A stretch of DNA of 62,440 bases from Gnetum montanum (Eukaryota; Streptophyta; Gnetopsida; Gnetales; Gnetaceae), in contig MNCI01013643.1 of NCBI GenBank assembly GCA_015680685.1, positions 35,038 to 97,477 of the forward strand. Direction: 5' to 3'. Made by a program: the position numbers and the translations under genes. The notes beneath the pieces were generated by a model. The model was not told the DNA's origin. It made no database searches and worked only from the letters and a program-made list of their open reading frames with translations. Below are positions 1-10,265 of the stretch, one piece after another (the stretch's first letter is position 1; each line of letters starts with the position of its first letter).

Positions 1-599
1 TAATATCTTTCTAAGGCCATGTCCAAGGGTTCATTTTGTACTTGTTTCCATTCTTGGATTTGTCTCCTCAAGGCTGACACTCTTGCATAGGTTTGATATC
101 TTTCATTAAATAGTTTTACCATTGTCGGCCAACGTCGAATTGATTTTGGTTTTAAGGACCTATACCATACTTTTGCTTGGCCAATGAGTATCGTAGGAAA
201 GAGCTTAAGTTTTTGCCACCCATTATCAATATTGTTCCATACACAGGCATCATGGAAGGCTTGTAAATGATGTTGCGAATCTAAATCTTAGCCTCTTAAA
301 AATTTGCAAAAGTTATTTAAATCAAGCCTAGGTAGACGGATTTCCTTATGATTCTTGCAGGATATTTGAATAGCCTCTTGTATATGCATTAGGCTCTTAG
401 TGGCTAGTAAGGGTTCATTGTCACTAGGTAGGTTATGAATTTATGAGTTGGTGTGATGTTGTCTTTGTTTATGTACATAGGAGACCCCTGCATTAGATTG
501 AGTACTTCAAACTTCATCTTCATCATCATATAATTCGTTGGTTCTCCAATGAATTACCTTACTAGTTGTTGCATTGTCATAGTCTTGTGAGAAAGACAT
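1..599 (-). pseudogene. Element B gag, N-terminal part (Ty3-type LTR retrotransposon), cut by window edge
   Basis: Reverse-strand gag of an LTR retrotransposon, running off the left edge. The start is the ATG complementary to 597-599; element G has the same start (57777) and opening residues (MS-S-QDYDN type). The part near 1-340 is nearly identical to 56880-57240 and encodes the gag core that lies after the NIP-FEGGYN motif in sister copies. Gag would form the virus-like particle of the element in the cytoplasm. Stops are present, so it is not functional. It belongs to the LTR and PBS at 705-1643. The opening residues and LTR resemble G, which has no pol, so B may be of the gag-only type, but its 3' half lies outside the window. 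Confidence 0.75.
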
Positions 600-704
600 T
601 GTTGTGAACCATTAATTGAAATTAATTTCTTTTCTAAGATATCTATCATGAATACTTTGTTACAACAATCTTGTATAATATAGCTAATCTAAATAATTGG
701 CACC

Positions 705-723
705 GTCCCTAGCAATAGCGCCA
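705..723 (-). other. Element B primer-binding site (tRNA-Asp type)
   Basis: On the reverse strand TGGCGCTATTGCTAGGGAC lies one base downstream of the LTR end. It matches the complement of the plant tRNA-Asp 3' end (TGGCGCCGTTGCCGGGGA) with about three differences. Athila/Tat-type elements commonly use this primer. Confidence 0.8.
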
Positions 724-724
724 A

Positions 725-1643
725 TGATGAGTGGCGAGGTACCCCTACACTCAACCATACAAATATGAGCGTTCACGCACAATCCAGTCAAACTCCGCAG
801 AGAGACTAGTTGTGGTATCTAGATAGTTACTTATTGATTGCAATTTGTTGTCTTCTCACTTGGACTAGTATTTGCTTTGTCACTTATGTTTTAGTCCAAA
901 GTGAGATGTATGATGTGATTCTAACTATCGCTACTCCTAAAGACAATGGAAAATAACTTTAATTAAGCTAAGAGGGAGAGAGAGTGAATCTAACTAAGAG
1001 GAAATGGGAGGACAGAACCTAAGCTAGCCTAAGTACGATGAGTATCCATTCCTTAATCATCCATACACATCTTGGACCTCATGTACCACTACCATCGGGA
1101 TTACCAAGCGCATGTCCTAGGTACGCTACTGGGTTACTAAGTAGTCACACTTAAATGCTCGTGATTAAGTCGTACTCATTCTGTGATTAATAACAAGGAT
1201 AGGAAATGAGGGTGAGAGATATTAATTAAAAAAGCAATAAATAATAGTTAAAACTACGTGAGTGCTACAATGATGAAGTAATATCGATCCTTATTACTGG
1301 TCATGTGCGTGTCCAAGTACGTCACACTTAAATAAAGGTTTCGTACAATTACAATCATCACACTATGGGCATGCATTGGGGGGAAAGAATTGAGAGGAAA
1401 TAATTGACAAAAAGACTCTACTCTAAAACTAACTTTTTCTAACTTTCCCATGTGTCCAATTGTGTATTTATATGCTCACACAGGAACCATGATATCGCGT
1501 ATCCAATATCGCTAGCCAGGTTGCGATAGTGAGTACCTGATATCGAGGGTTCAATATTGGGGGTCTGATATCGAGACTCATTAGATATCAGGGGTCCAAT
1601 AATAGGGATTCAATATCAGCACTTGGTTAACCACGATTCATCA
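725..1643 (-). repeat. Element B 5' LTR (919 bp)
   Basis: Reading on the minus strand, the LTR starts TGATGAATCGTGG at 1643 and ends CACTCATCA at 725. Its U3 start (about 1489-1620) is packed with GATATC/ATATCG-like palindromes. A TATA-like stretch (about 1465-1475) and an AATAAAGATC-type poly(A) signal (about 1272) follow in that orientation. It is most similar to the element G LTR (52551-53481). On its right it abuts the broken 5' LTR of element A in the opposite orientation. Confidence 0.85.
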
Positions 1644-1743
1644 CTGGTATAATCACATTGCCTTATCTACGAAGTTTGATAGGGATTATGCATGAACACT
1701 TGTATCTTGTATGGTTGGGTGTTGGATACTCCACCACTCATTA
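1644..1743 (+). repeat. Element A 5' LTR, last 100 bp only
   Basis: Matches 13978-14076, the end of the A 3' LTR, at very roughly 80% identity by eye, ending CACTCATTA instead of CATCA. The first ~790 bp of this LTR are missing here because element B lies in it. They may lie left of the window beyond B. Confidence 0.8.
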
Positions 1744-1744
1744 T

Positions 1745-1763
1745 TGGTGCTATTGTTAGGGAT
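1745..1763 (+). other. Element A primer-binding site (tRNA-Asp type)
   Basis: TGGTGCTATTGTTAGGGAT follows the LTR end after one base. It is a decayed match to the tRNA-Asp primer site, best preserved in element F (34171-34189). Confidence 0.75.
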
Positions 1764-1912
1764 AAGTCAATGTTATAATAAGTAATTGATTTTCAAAGTT
1801 CGTTGTATTAGAACCTAACTCTAATCTTCACAACCTTAATATAAAGCATACTTAACACAAATCATCAAAAAATGATAACGTGGCTTCACATAATGATCAA
1901 CTATCAGCTACC

Positions 1913-4480
1913 ATGGAAACGAGAAGGAGTAGTGACAAAATTTTTGATGAAGAGGACTATGGAATGCTAATGTAGACACATATTACTTATGCTCACACTA
2001 ATCCATACCATCCAAACTTTACCTTCAAATTCTATCAAGATAAACAAATGAGGTGGAGAGACATATAAGGCAACATAGTCCTACCTCTCGAATGTGTAGC
2101 ACTAAACATGCTACAAACTACTCTAAGGGACATGCACTTAGACCAAATTCAAGAAGGGTATCATGTGACTTGACATATTACTAGACCCTATGAACCTACA
2201 AGGGAGTAGATAAAGAAAGATGCTGCTATGGAGGTCAAACATGTTCATACCAATGGGAAGCAAGCCAACACATCTGTTGTCATAGAAGAGCTTGATGTTG
2301 ATCAATTCATTTTAGAACAACTCCACTAGAACCATGAGGAGCCATCAAAGATACCTATCATTAGACTAGAGGACCCTGTCAAAGTCCAACTTCACTCTAC
2401 TATGGTAGAGATACACAAGGGGGAAGCTACTGACTCAAGATACAAGTGGGACTCTAGGCCAAGGGATCCTACTAATTCCTACAAGGAAACTCACAAAAGT
2501 GATGAAAGGAGAACCAACTACCATTGTTCTCCTACTACCTCCTCTACTTCATCATGATCATTAGAGGACTATGATAGGAGATAACACAAGTATTGAGACT
2601 TTGATAGGGAAAAGAAAAGAACTCATAGTCATCATGATTGATACTCAAGGTATTCTGATTCAAAAGATGAGAAGTATGAAAGAAGAAGACATAGATATAG
2701 AAGAGAGGATCAATAAAGGTACGAGCATAGAAGGGGTCACCACTACCACAAAGCCTATGAACTTGATGGTGATGATGAGCCCCTTATGGCAACTTGTAGC
2801 GTGATCAACATTTAGGAAGCGGTCTACATACCAACCAACCATGTAAGAGATAGTCGGATCAAATAGCTAGATATAGATAGCATGCCCCAATTTGAAGGAG
2901 GTTACAACACTGATCCTTAGCATCACCTTCAAGCATTTCATGATGCCTATGCCCTTCAAAACATAGAGGGTGATCGATAAAAACTAAAGGTATTTACACT
3001 TGTGGAGGAAGCAGAAAGTTGATATAGGTCACTAGAACTTGAATCCATCTAACGTTGGAGTACCATGCTTGAAATCTTTAATGATAAATATCAAATCTAT
3101 TCACAAGTGACAAAGATAAGAAAAAAAATCCAAAATTGGAAACAAGGGACTCACTGGACCCTTGATGTAGCAATGGTTAGATATTATTCACTATCACATA
3201 GCTACGCATGCCATGGATTTTCATCAAAGAAATAACTAAGGCACATCATAGATGGGCTGAGAAGAAAAACATGAGACATCCTTGGGATTTATGCCCAAGG
3301 AAGATTATTAGAATTAGCTACCCATTGGATTCAAAGACTCATCAATCAAGTGGTAAAAGAAAAAGGATAACTTAGAAAAACAAAATCACTTGATTCAAAA
3401 AGAGATCATTGGACTAGGGATAACTTGATACAATAGGGGTCCATCCTTTAGAAAAAGAGATGTACACTCAACAAAGCTAGAGATAAAAAGAACATTGGAC
3501 TAGATCATCAGGAAAGAAATGCTATTGATTCAAAAATCTATTGCCAATGTAGCAGCACAAGTAGCGAGAATGTGGGATTCAATAAATGAATGATGTGCAA
3601 CAACACTAAAGAGTGTGGAGAAGAAAGTAGAACATGCACTCAACAAAGCTAGAGATAAAAAGAAGAAGAGGGAATTTGGACAAAAGGGCAATGTTGCTTT
3701 AGTAGCTAGGCACTCAAACACTAGCTTCATAGATGATGAAGGTTGCACAGTGTGCGAGTATGAACATCCTAAGGAATGTTTTCTAGTCATGATACATTTG
3801 CAAGAAACTAGGGCATACACACTTAACCCATGATTTGTTCAAAACAAATGCCCAAACAATTACCTTATCCTCAAGGTAATAATAGATAGAAACCTTAACC
3901 AATGTACTATCCTAGTGGAGCCTTTTCATAGCCGTAGGAGTAGTACCGTTAGCAATGGTAGTAGTTGCAATCATGGGCCATGCCACCACCTTACCACCAA
4001 TATCCATACCAATAGGTAGGTCCATATCGATATTTCATTCAACATCTAGTCTTGCTTAATCACGTAACTGTTTAAACACCACAATACTATTTAGAAGAAT
4101 ACCACAGATCAACACTGCCAAGAACTGATTCCAATTCATACGTGCATCCTCCAATAGCTGGACCTTCTACTCAACACTTTAGTCATATGCAACTAGTGCC
4201 ACCTCCTATTATGTAGGGAAAATTACCATCAAAACCCTAGCTAAAAAGTGCTACAAGGATAGTCAATATAAATGAGTCTCAACCCAAGAAATGACTATTC
4301 TTTAGAACAAGTCTAGAGAAGACTCAACAAATGGGGAACACGTCTAACTCCACTTCATCCACATCGAGTCCTTTCCAATGGAATACACTTCCAACTTTAT
4401 CAAGTTCAAATGTTACAAATGTCATGCTCATATAAATAGTAACCCATTGGATCAAGGAAGGGGCTCTTTCACAAAAAAGA
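1913..4480 (+). pseudogene. Element A gag (Ty3-type), decayed
   Basis: Gag polyprotein remnant. From the ATG at 1913 one frame can be followed to about 3370 despite many stops. An N-terminal segment (about 1990-2100) resembles the other copies (HPNFTF, then NIVLPL). A basic, His/Arg/Asp-rich low-complexity stretch spans about 2540-2790. The gag core starts at FEGGYN near 2893 and runs to GLRRKT and GIYAQGR near 3300. A further frame (3615-3833) carries a compact zinc knuckle, C-x2-C-x3-H-x3-C, at 3744-3779. A 30-bp segment is repeated inside (3464-3493 and 3632-3661). Several stops fall where sister copies have Gln (DPQ, IKQLD, QEQL). A Pro/Gln/Tyr-rich tail follows to the protease. Confidence 0.85.
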
Positions 4481-4504
4481 ACTAATCTAAGAAGTCCCTT
4501 CATT

Positions 4505-5084
4505 TATCTCCAAATAGTAGAACAAAAACCATGCAAAGCTCTATTAGATTCTGGGTCCAGAGTAAATCTAATATCTCAAGACATGTACTAGGCCTAGAAC
4601 CTCCCACCACTAAAGAAAAGTAACATCTGTTTAGAGCTTGCAGACCAGTCAATCACAGTTCCACTTGGACAGGTGGATGATGTGACTACCACCATTAGTG
4701 GTTGGTCCTATCCTACCAATTTTCTAGTAATTCATGTGGGGAAAAACAAGGGAGAAATCACAATTATCACGAGAATAGCTTAGCTTAGCACCATGAATGC
4801 TAAGCTTGGAATTCATGATTTATCCTTGGAAAGTTTCAAGGAAGATGAAGCTAGAATCATACACAAACGAAGGATTCCATTTATCGCATACAATGATCAA
4901 AAGTGCAATTATGTGCAAAGAATTTGGACTATCAAATGGAAAGAAACTATAGCATGCAATCAATGCATAGAAACAAGTTGTGTGCAAAATTTCCTATATG
5001 CAGCAACCACCCAACAAGAGGGTACCCAGTGGTTGATTACCAGTGAAGAAATCCAATCTAATAAGTACATGGAAGTAGAAGAAT
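4505..5084 (+). pseudogene. Element A retropepsin-like protease
   Basis: Aspartic protease segment of the gag-pol polyprotein, which would cleave the precursor within particles. The active-site motif LLDSGS lies at 4541-4558 (Asp codon 4547-4549), followed by VNLIS. Downstream are SITVPLGQVDD and SGWSYPTNFLVI, shared with E and F. The frame continues in a clean stretch from 4793 to 5084 ending in TQWLIT, the linker to RT. Stops in the front part show it is dead. DSG rather than DTG is seen in A; E and F have DSR and NSG. Confidence 0.8.
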
Positions 5085-5439
5085 AGATCATCAGTACCTA
5101 TGTTGTAGAAATAGATAAGTTGGAACAACTAAAGAAAAGACACTCTTACTCTCAGAACAATTAGAAGGAAGAAATAGACTAGGGACACTTAAATATCCCA
5201 AATACAATGAAACTAGGACCATTGGAATTGAAACCCTACCAGCAACATTAGAATATGCATTTCTGAACAACAAGAAGCTAGTAATTATCAAAGCTAATCT
5301 AGAAAAGGAGAAAAAAGGAAAACTATTGGAAGTACTCAAAAAATGACCTACAACATTCATGTGGTCTTATGATGAGATCACAAGAATTGATCCATGAATT
5401 TGCTAACACTGGATCAACGTTGGTCCTATAGTCAAACCA

Positions 5440-6290
5440 AAATGCTAACCTCAACGAAGACTTAATATTAAACTCAAGGAGGTAGTCAAGCAAGAATTGG
5501 AAAAGTTGCTAAAGGTGGAATTCATTTATCCAATTGTGTATAGTGAATGAGTAAGCCCTTTGGTGATAGTTCCAAATATGGGAAGCAAATGATCAATTTG
5601 CATTGACTTTTGACTATTGAATTCAACCACATTTAAGGATCATTTTCCATTGCCATTTGTTGATCAAGTCCTCGACACAATTTCAAGACATGAGTACTAC
5701 AATATTCTAGATGGGTACAATGGATATAATCAAATCCACATTACATCAGAGGACCAAGAGAAAACCACATTCACCAATCTATGGGGAATTTTTGCTTACA
5801 GAAAGATGTCTTTTAGTCTATGCAATGTGCCAACAACCTTCCAGAGATTGGTTTTAAGCATCCTCTGAAAATAGATAGGTAATGGTGTTGAAATTTTCAT
5901 GGATGATTTCTCCAAATATGGGCTAGATTTCAAACAAGCCCTAGACCAGTTGGAGCAAGTACTTAAAAGATGTGTTGAAACTAATTTGAAGCTTAATTGG
6001 TAGAAGAGCCATCTCATGGTCTAGGAAGGTATAGTATTGGGACACAAAATCTTCCAAAGGGGTATAAAGGTAGATCCTAAAGAAATAAAAGTCATCCAAA
6101 AAATCACTCAAAAGCCACAAACAGTAAAAGATGTGAGACCTTTTTTGGGCCATATGGTATACTACAAAATATTTATTGAAAAATTCTCGAAAATAGCCAA
6201 ATCACTAGTAGAACTCACAGAGAAGGATGCACCTTTTGAGTGGAGTAGGTTATGTGAAAAGGCATTTGAAAATTTGAAGTAAAAGTTAGT
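5440..6290 (+). pseudogene. Element A reverse transcriptase domain
   Basis: Ty3-type RT. In order: SPLVIVP near 5552; KDHFPLPFVDQVLDTIS (5638-5688); LDGYNGYNQI (5707-5736); SLCNVPTTFQR (5815-5847, normally GLCN-PATFQR); the catalytic FMDDF at 5896-5910; LGHKI near 6040; and the GY-LGH-thumb region to 6290. This motif string is typical of Athila-like RTs. The domain makes cDNA from element RNA in particles. Stops at about 5607, 5866 and 6001, among others, break the frame. RNase H follows directly. Confidence 0.9.
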
Positions 6291-6309
6291 TGAGACACCA
6301 ATCATCCAA

Positions 6310-6720
6310 ACTTTGAATTGATCAAGGCCTTTTCATATCATAACTAATGCCTCTAACTATGCACTTAATGTAATCCTAACATAACTTGATGATCCAAAGA
6401 GACCGTACTACATACACTGTGCCAACAAGAGTATCACCGAAGCACAACTAAACTACACCACAACTAAAAAGGAGCTGATGGCCATGGTGTATGTATTTGA
6501 AAAATTCAAACAATATGTGCTTGGTTACCAAATCTATGTCCACATAGACCATAGTGTCATTAAATTTTTAATGAACAAACCTAAGGTTAGTCCCAAAGTG
6601 ATAAGATGACTTGTGATTCTTCAAGAGTTTGACATCACAATGATAGATTTAAAAGGGATAGAAAATGTTGTAGTTGATAATTTATTGAGGTTGAAATGGG
6701 ATGTAGACAACCAAGGAGAA
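6310..6720 (+). pseudogene. Element A RNase H domain
   Basis: RNase H would remove the RNA strand during reverse transcription. The first motif reads TNASNYA at 6343-6363, where active relatives have D at both N positions, so catalytic residues look lost through G-to-A changes. Next come YYIHCANKSI (about 6405-6435), TTKKELMAMV (6461-6490) and VHIDHSVIKFLMN (6540-6575). The segment ends at ENVVVDNLLRL, the usual end of RNase H before the integrase linker. Confidence 0.85.
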
Positions 6721-8100
6721 TCCTTATCAGACCAATTTCCCAATGAGGACCTCTTCACTAGAATAGCAAAGGCTGTAAATTCAATAGAACAACCATGGAC
6801 TGCAGAGTACCTAATATATCTCACCACCCAAGAGCTTCCTATTGAATGGAATAGAAAAAAATATGAACAATTCCTTCAAAATGCTAAACAATACATGGAA
6901 ATATATGATAACTTCTACAAAATTTGTGCAAATGGGCTTGTTAGATGGTGTGTGCCTTATCGTGACCAACAAAGAGTGTTATAAGACACCCATGAAGGTC
7001 CATGTGGTNCGTGACCAACAAAGAGTGTTACAAGACACCCATGAAGGTCCATGTGGTGGCCACTATGCAAGGTGTAGAATAGTAGTTAAATTATTAATGG
7101 TAGGCTAATTTTGGCCTACTCTATTAAGAGATGCCCACACTTTTACCTAATCATGTGAACATTTCCAAAGAGATGGAGGAATTATGGCCAAACATGAAGG
7201 GCTGCAACACTGGATACAGCTGCTGGAGCCTTTTGATATTTGGAGAATCGATTTTATGGGTTCTATTCAACCAATGTCAAATAGAAAAGCATATATTATT
7301 GTGACTATGGATTATTGTACAAAGTGGGCAGAGGCAGCAGCCATGAAGGACTATACCGCAAAAATAGTTGCCAAGTTTTTCCAACAACATGTGGCGAACT
7401 GATTTTGAGTACCTAGAATGCTAATATCAGATAATGGAACCCAATTCACCAGCGCTACCTTTAAGAAACTCATGAAACAACTTGTGGTTAACCATAAATT
7501 AACAACACCATATCATCCCCAAGTAAATGGTCAAGCTAAAATTACTAACCATGAAATTACTAAAATACTCAATAGGACGATTGGTAGGTTTAGACATGAT
7601 TGGAGTATGAAATTAAATGATGCTCTATGGGCCTATAGAATATCCTTAAAATATCCTATAGGGTAAACCCCATATGATTTAGTTTATGGCAAGTTTCCCA
7701 CACTTCCAATTCAAGCAAGGCTTCACACTTTACCTACTGCTAGTGAACTTGACCTTGATTTGAGTTTACTAGAAAAGGAATGTCTAATGAATCTGAATCT
7801 TTTAGATGAAAATAGACAAGTAGCACTTATGGGTAGTGAAGTCCACAAGCACTACAAACTTAGGCACAATTCGTGGATAAGAAATGTAACCATACAACTA
7901 GGCAACAAGGTCCTCTATTACAATTCTAGTCATTTATCCCAAAAGGCTAAATTTCAAACACTTTGGGAGGGACCATGCATAGTACATGTCACTTATCCAT
8001 TGGGTGCCTTTGATATTCATCACCCATCTAGCCCACATAAGCTTATCCTTGTCAATATCCAACAAGTCAAACCATACTATGAGTACTCAAAGGAATCTAC
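6721..8100 (+). pseudogene. Element A integrase
   Basis: Integrase inserts the cDNA into host DNA. The HHCC zinc region begins with GHYA near 7060 and ends near 7165. The DDE core has D at 7250-7252 (in IDFMG), D at 7430-7432 (in SDNGTQF) and, 35 residues later, Lys at 7538-7540 in NGQAK where Glu is expected. The catalytic Glu is therefore lost; element E keeps it. A C-terminal domain follows (NKVLYY, LWEGP) and ends near PYYE at 8090. A single N at 7009 sits between two 48-bp copies of the same sequence, an assembly artefact that duplicates part of the zinc region. Confidence 0.88.
6961..7057. other. Artificial 48-bp duplication around a single N
   Basis: 6961-7008 and 7010-7057 are the same 48 bp with one difference, separated by N at 7009. 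Integrase has only one copy at this place in element E. Two overlapping contig ends appear to have been joined without merging. Confidence 0.85.
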
Positions 8101-8149
8101 CCAACCTACTCACCAGTCTTCCACTTATTCCATCTTCCATTTCCTTGAT

Positions 8150-8180
8150 CTTCATAATAGTCATGGGGTGTCCATTTAAA
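8150..8180 (+). promoter_or_regulatory. Internal PPT-like purine tract, element A
   Basis: TAGTCATGGGG lies just after integrase. It resembles the true PPT before the 3' LTR (TAGTYRTGRGGGTA) and has counterparts at the same place in D, E, F and G. A T-rich tract of about 200 bp follows (8200-8400). Function is inferred only. Confidence 0.45.
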
Positions 8181-10265
8181 ACCATAGGTATGTTACTAAT
8201 TTTACTATTTTTGGTTTTACAATTCTTTTCATGTTCACATTATTTTACATTTTTCTCATTCTTTTATACTTTCTCATTTCTTCAATTTTTCACATTCTTT
8301 AATATTTTTCAATTCTTTAACGGTTTTCATTCTTTATACTTTTTCATAATTTTTACCATCTTTCCCATTTCTTTTATACTTTGTTTCAAACCCTTTGTAA
8401 ATAATTTATGATCATTAAAGAAACACATTTATATAAAGGCAAGATGTAGCCCAATAAGGTGAAAATTTCTCTATGATATTAAGTCATAAGAGATTGATTA
8501 TTTGCACAGTGAGCCCACATCATCCATCCATCCATTTCAATAATAAGAGGTTCTTACCATGGCCATAATGATATTCTTTCCATAATTAAACTAAGAATAA
8601 ACTTGTGATCATTATGCCTAGATAGAAAAGTAAATAACCAAAGGGGAATGAAAAGAGAGTGACATCAAGGGGACTTGTAGATTGTTTTTGGATTATTATT
8701 GCAAGTTGTATCACGTTACTAAGGCTATATTATATCTTTGTAAATCTAATGAAAAATGGCAGTAAGAGTAAAATAAGTGCTACCTTTAAAGGGTTGACAC
8801 AAAATAAAAGAAATGATAAATATAAAAGGAAAAGAGAGAGAGCATAGAATAAGTTTCTGGGGGTTCTACTAAAAAGACATGTTACCCATACTTGAAGGTA
8901 GGTGACTTAGGAATAAAAATAAAAATAAAGTGCCATGAATAAAAATCCTCCCTTAGAAAATACACCAAATGACAATACTCCTTATAACATTGATAGTCTT
9001 ATGATTATAATTCTAAGAGATGAAATGATGCAATGTCATTGGAATGTGGTCTCGACTTGGTTTGAATCTTGAACATAAAGGCTAAAGATTACTTTAACCA
9101 CTAATAAAAAACAAAAGTTCATTATGCTTAAGGTAAGATACCTCACATCCTGATTTTTGCAATCCTTTCTAAATCCATCTCATTTCATTGTTTTAATAAT
9201 CATAACTTATGATTTTGTATAGCATAGTGTTATTTTCCCAATTTAGTGGTACTAATATGTGTGTTTGGCTAACTAGGTATGTGTTACATTCAACTCCTTA
9301 AGTGCCTAAGAACACTTTTAAGCATAGTTATACAAGGAAGTTAAGGGTTGGAGCTTGCTTTGGGGAGGATTCACTTGTATAACTATTGTATATTATACTT
9401 GCCAAGAGATTCCACATCATCTTGAGCCTTCTAATTCCAATAAATAATAATAAATACCTCCCATATCATTGACACTATCCATTCTAATAACACAAAAATG
9501 TTGTCTTTCTCATTCATTCCATCAATACCTCATATACTTTCATAGCCCAAGATTCCTTAATGATAGACTTTCAATGCTTATTTTTCACAATTGAAGCATC
9601 ATCTCCATCTCAAGACCCTTTCAACATGATGCATATCTTCCAACTGTCGTATGGGACTAAATTTGTTTTGAGAAAAGCATTAAGAAATTTTGATTTTTCT
9701 ATGGTGACATTGTATCTACAATACTGTAGGCACCTACGATATTATATTTACGATGTCATATTTATGATTTCGCATCCATAAAAACTATATATATCATGAA
9801 AGAGTTAGAAAAAATTTTCATTTTTGAATTTCATAAGAAGGGAGTTGTTGCCAATTTTTCTTTGCAACTAAGAGCTCATTATTGCCTTGATTTTCATGAT
9901 TTTCAAATCCACGTGATCCTAGAGTGCTCACCTTAATCATGGAGGGGGGTGCTAGTAAGGAAAATTTGAGTCGATTTTTATTCAAAGTTGCTAACATTTG
10001 AAAGGTATTATAATGATAAGTCTAAAGAGACATTAAGAATTTTTAAAGTAAATCACTCATGTTAAAGCCAAAACAACTTTAAGAAGACTTCTAATTGATC
10101 ATGCCACTCATTTAAAGTACTAATGGGGTTGCTATTGAAAAATTTTCTAACTCTACAATCATGATGAACTAAGAACTTGATATAACTAAGGGTATGAGTA
10201 AGGTATAAAATTGTTACTCATTTATGAGAATACTTTAGTAATTCCAAAACCTTGATTGATTGTAA
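8181..10265 (+). other. Element A conserved non-coding region between integrase and third ORF
   Basis: No gene is seen in this stretch of about 2.1 kb. It holds the T-rich tract and short blocks that recur in D, E, F and G in the same order: GTGAGCCCACATCATCCATC (8512-8531), GTGACATCAAGGGGACTTG (8659-8677), TTGGGGAGGATTCACTTG (9360-9377), then AGTAAGGTATAAAAT near 10198. Short ORFs here are T-rich translations and are not convincing. Confidence 0.6.

Noticed and set aside
7986-8411. Hydrophobic ORF resembling a membrane protein after integrase
   Set aside because: Overlaps the integrase end and continues through a T-rich non-coding tract; Phe/Leu/Ile content comes from T richness, and the same tract in D, E and F is not open in a common frame.
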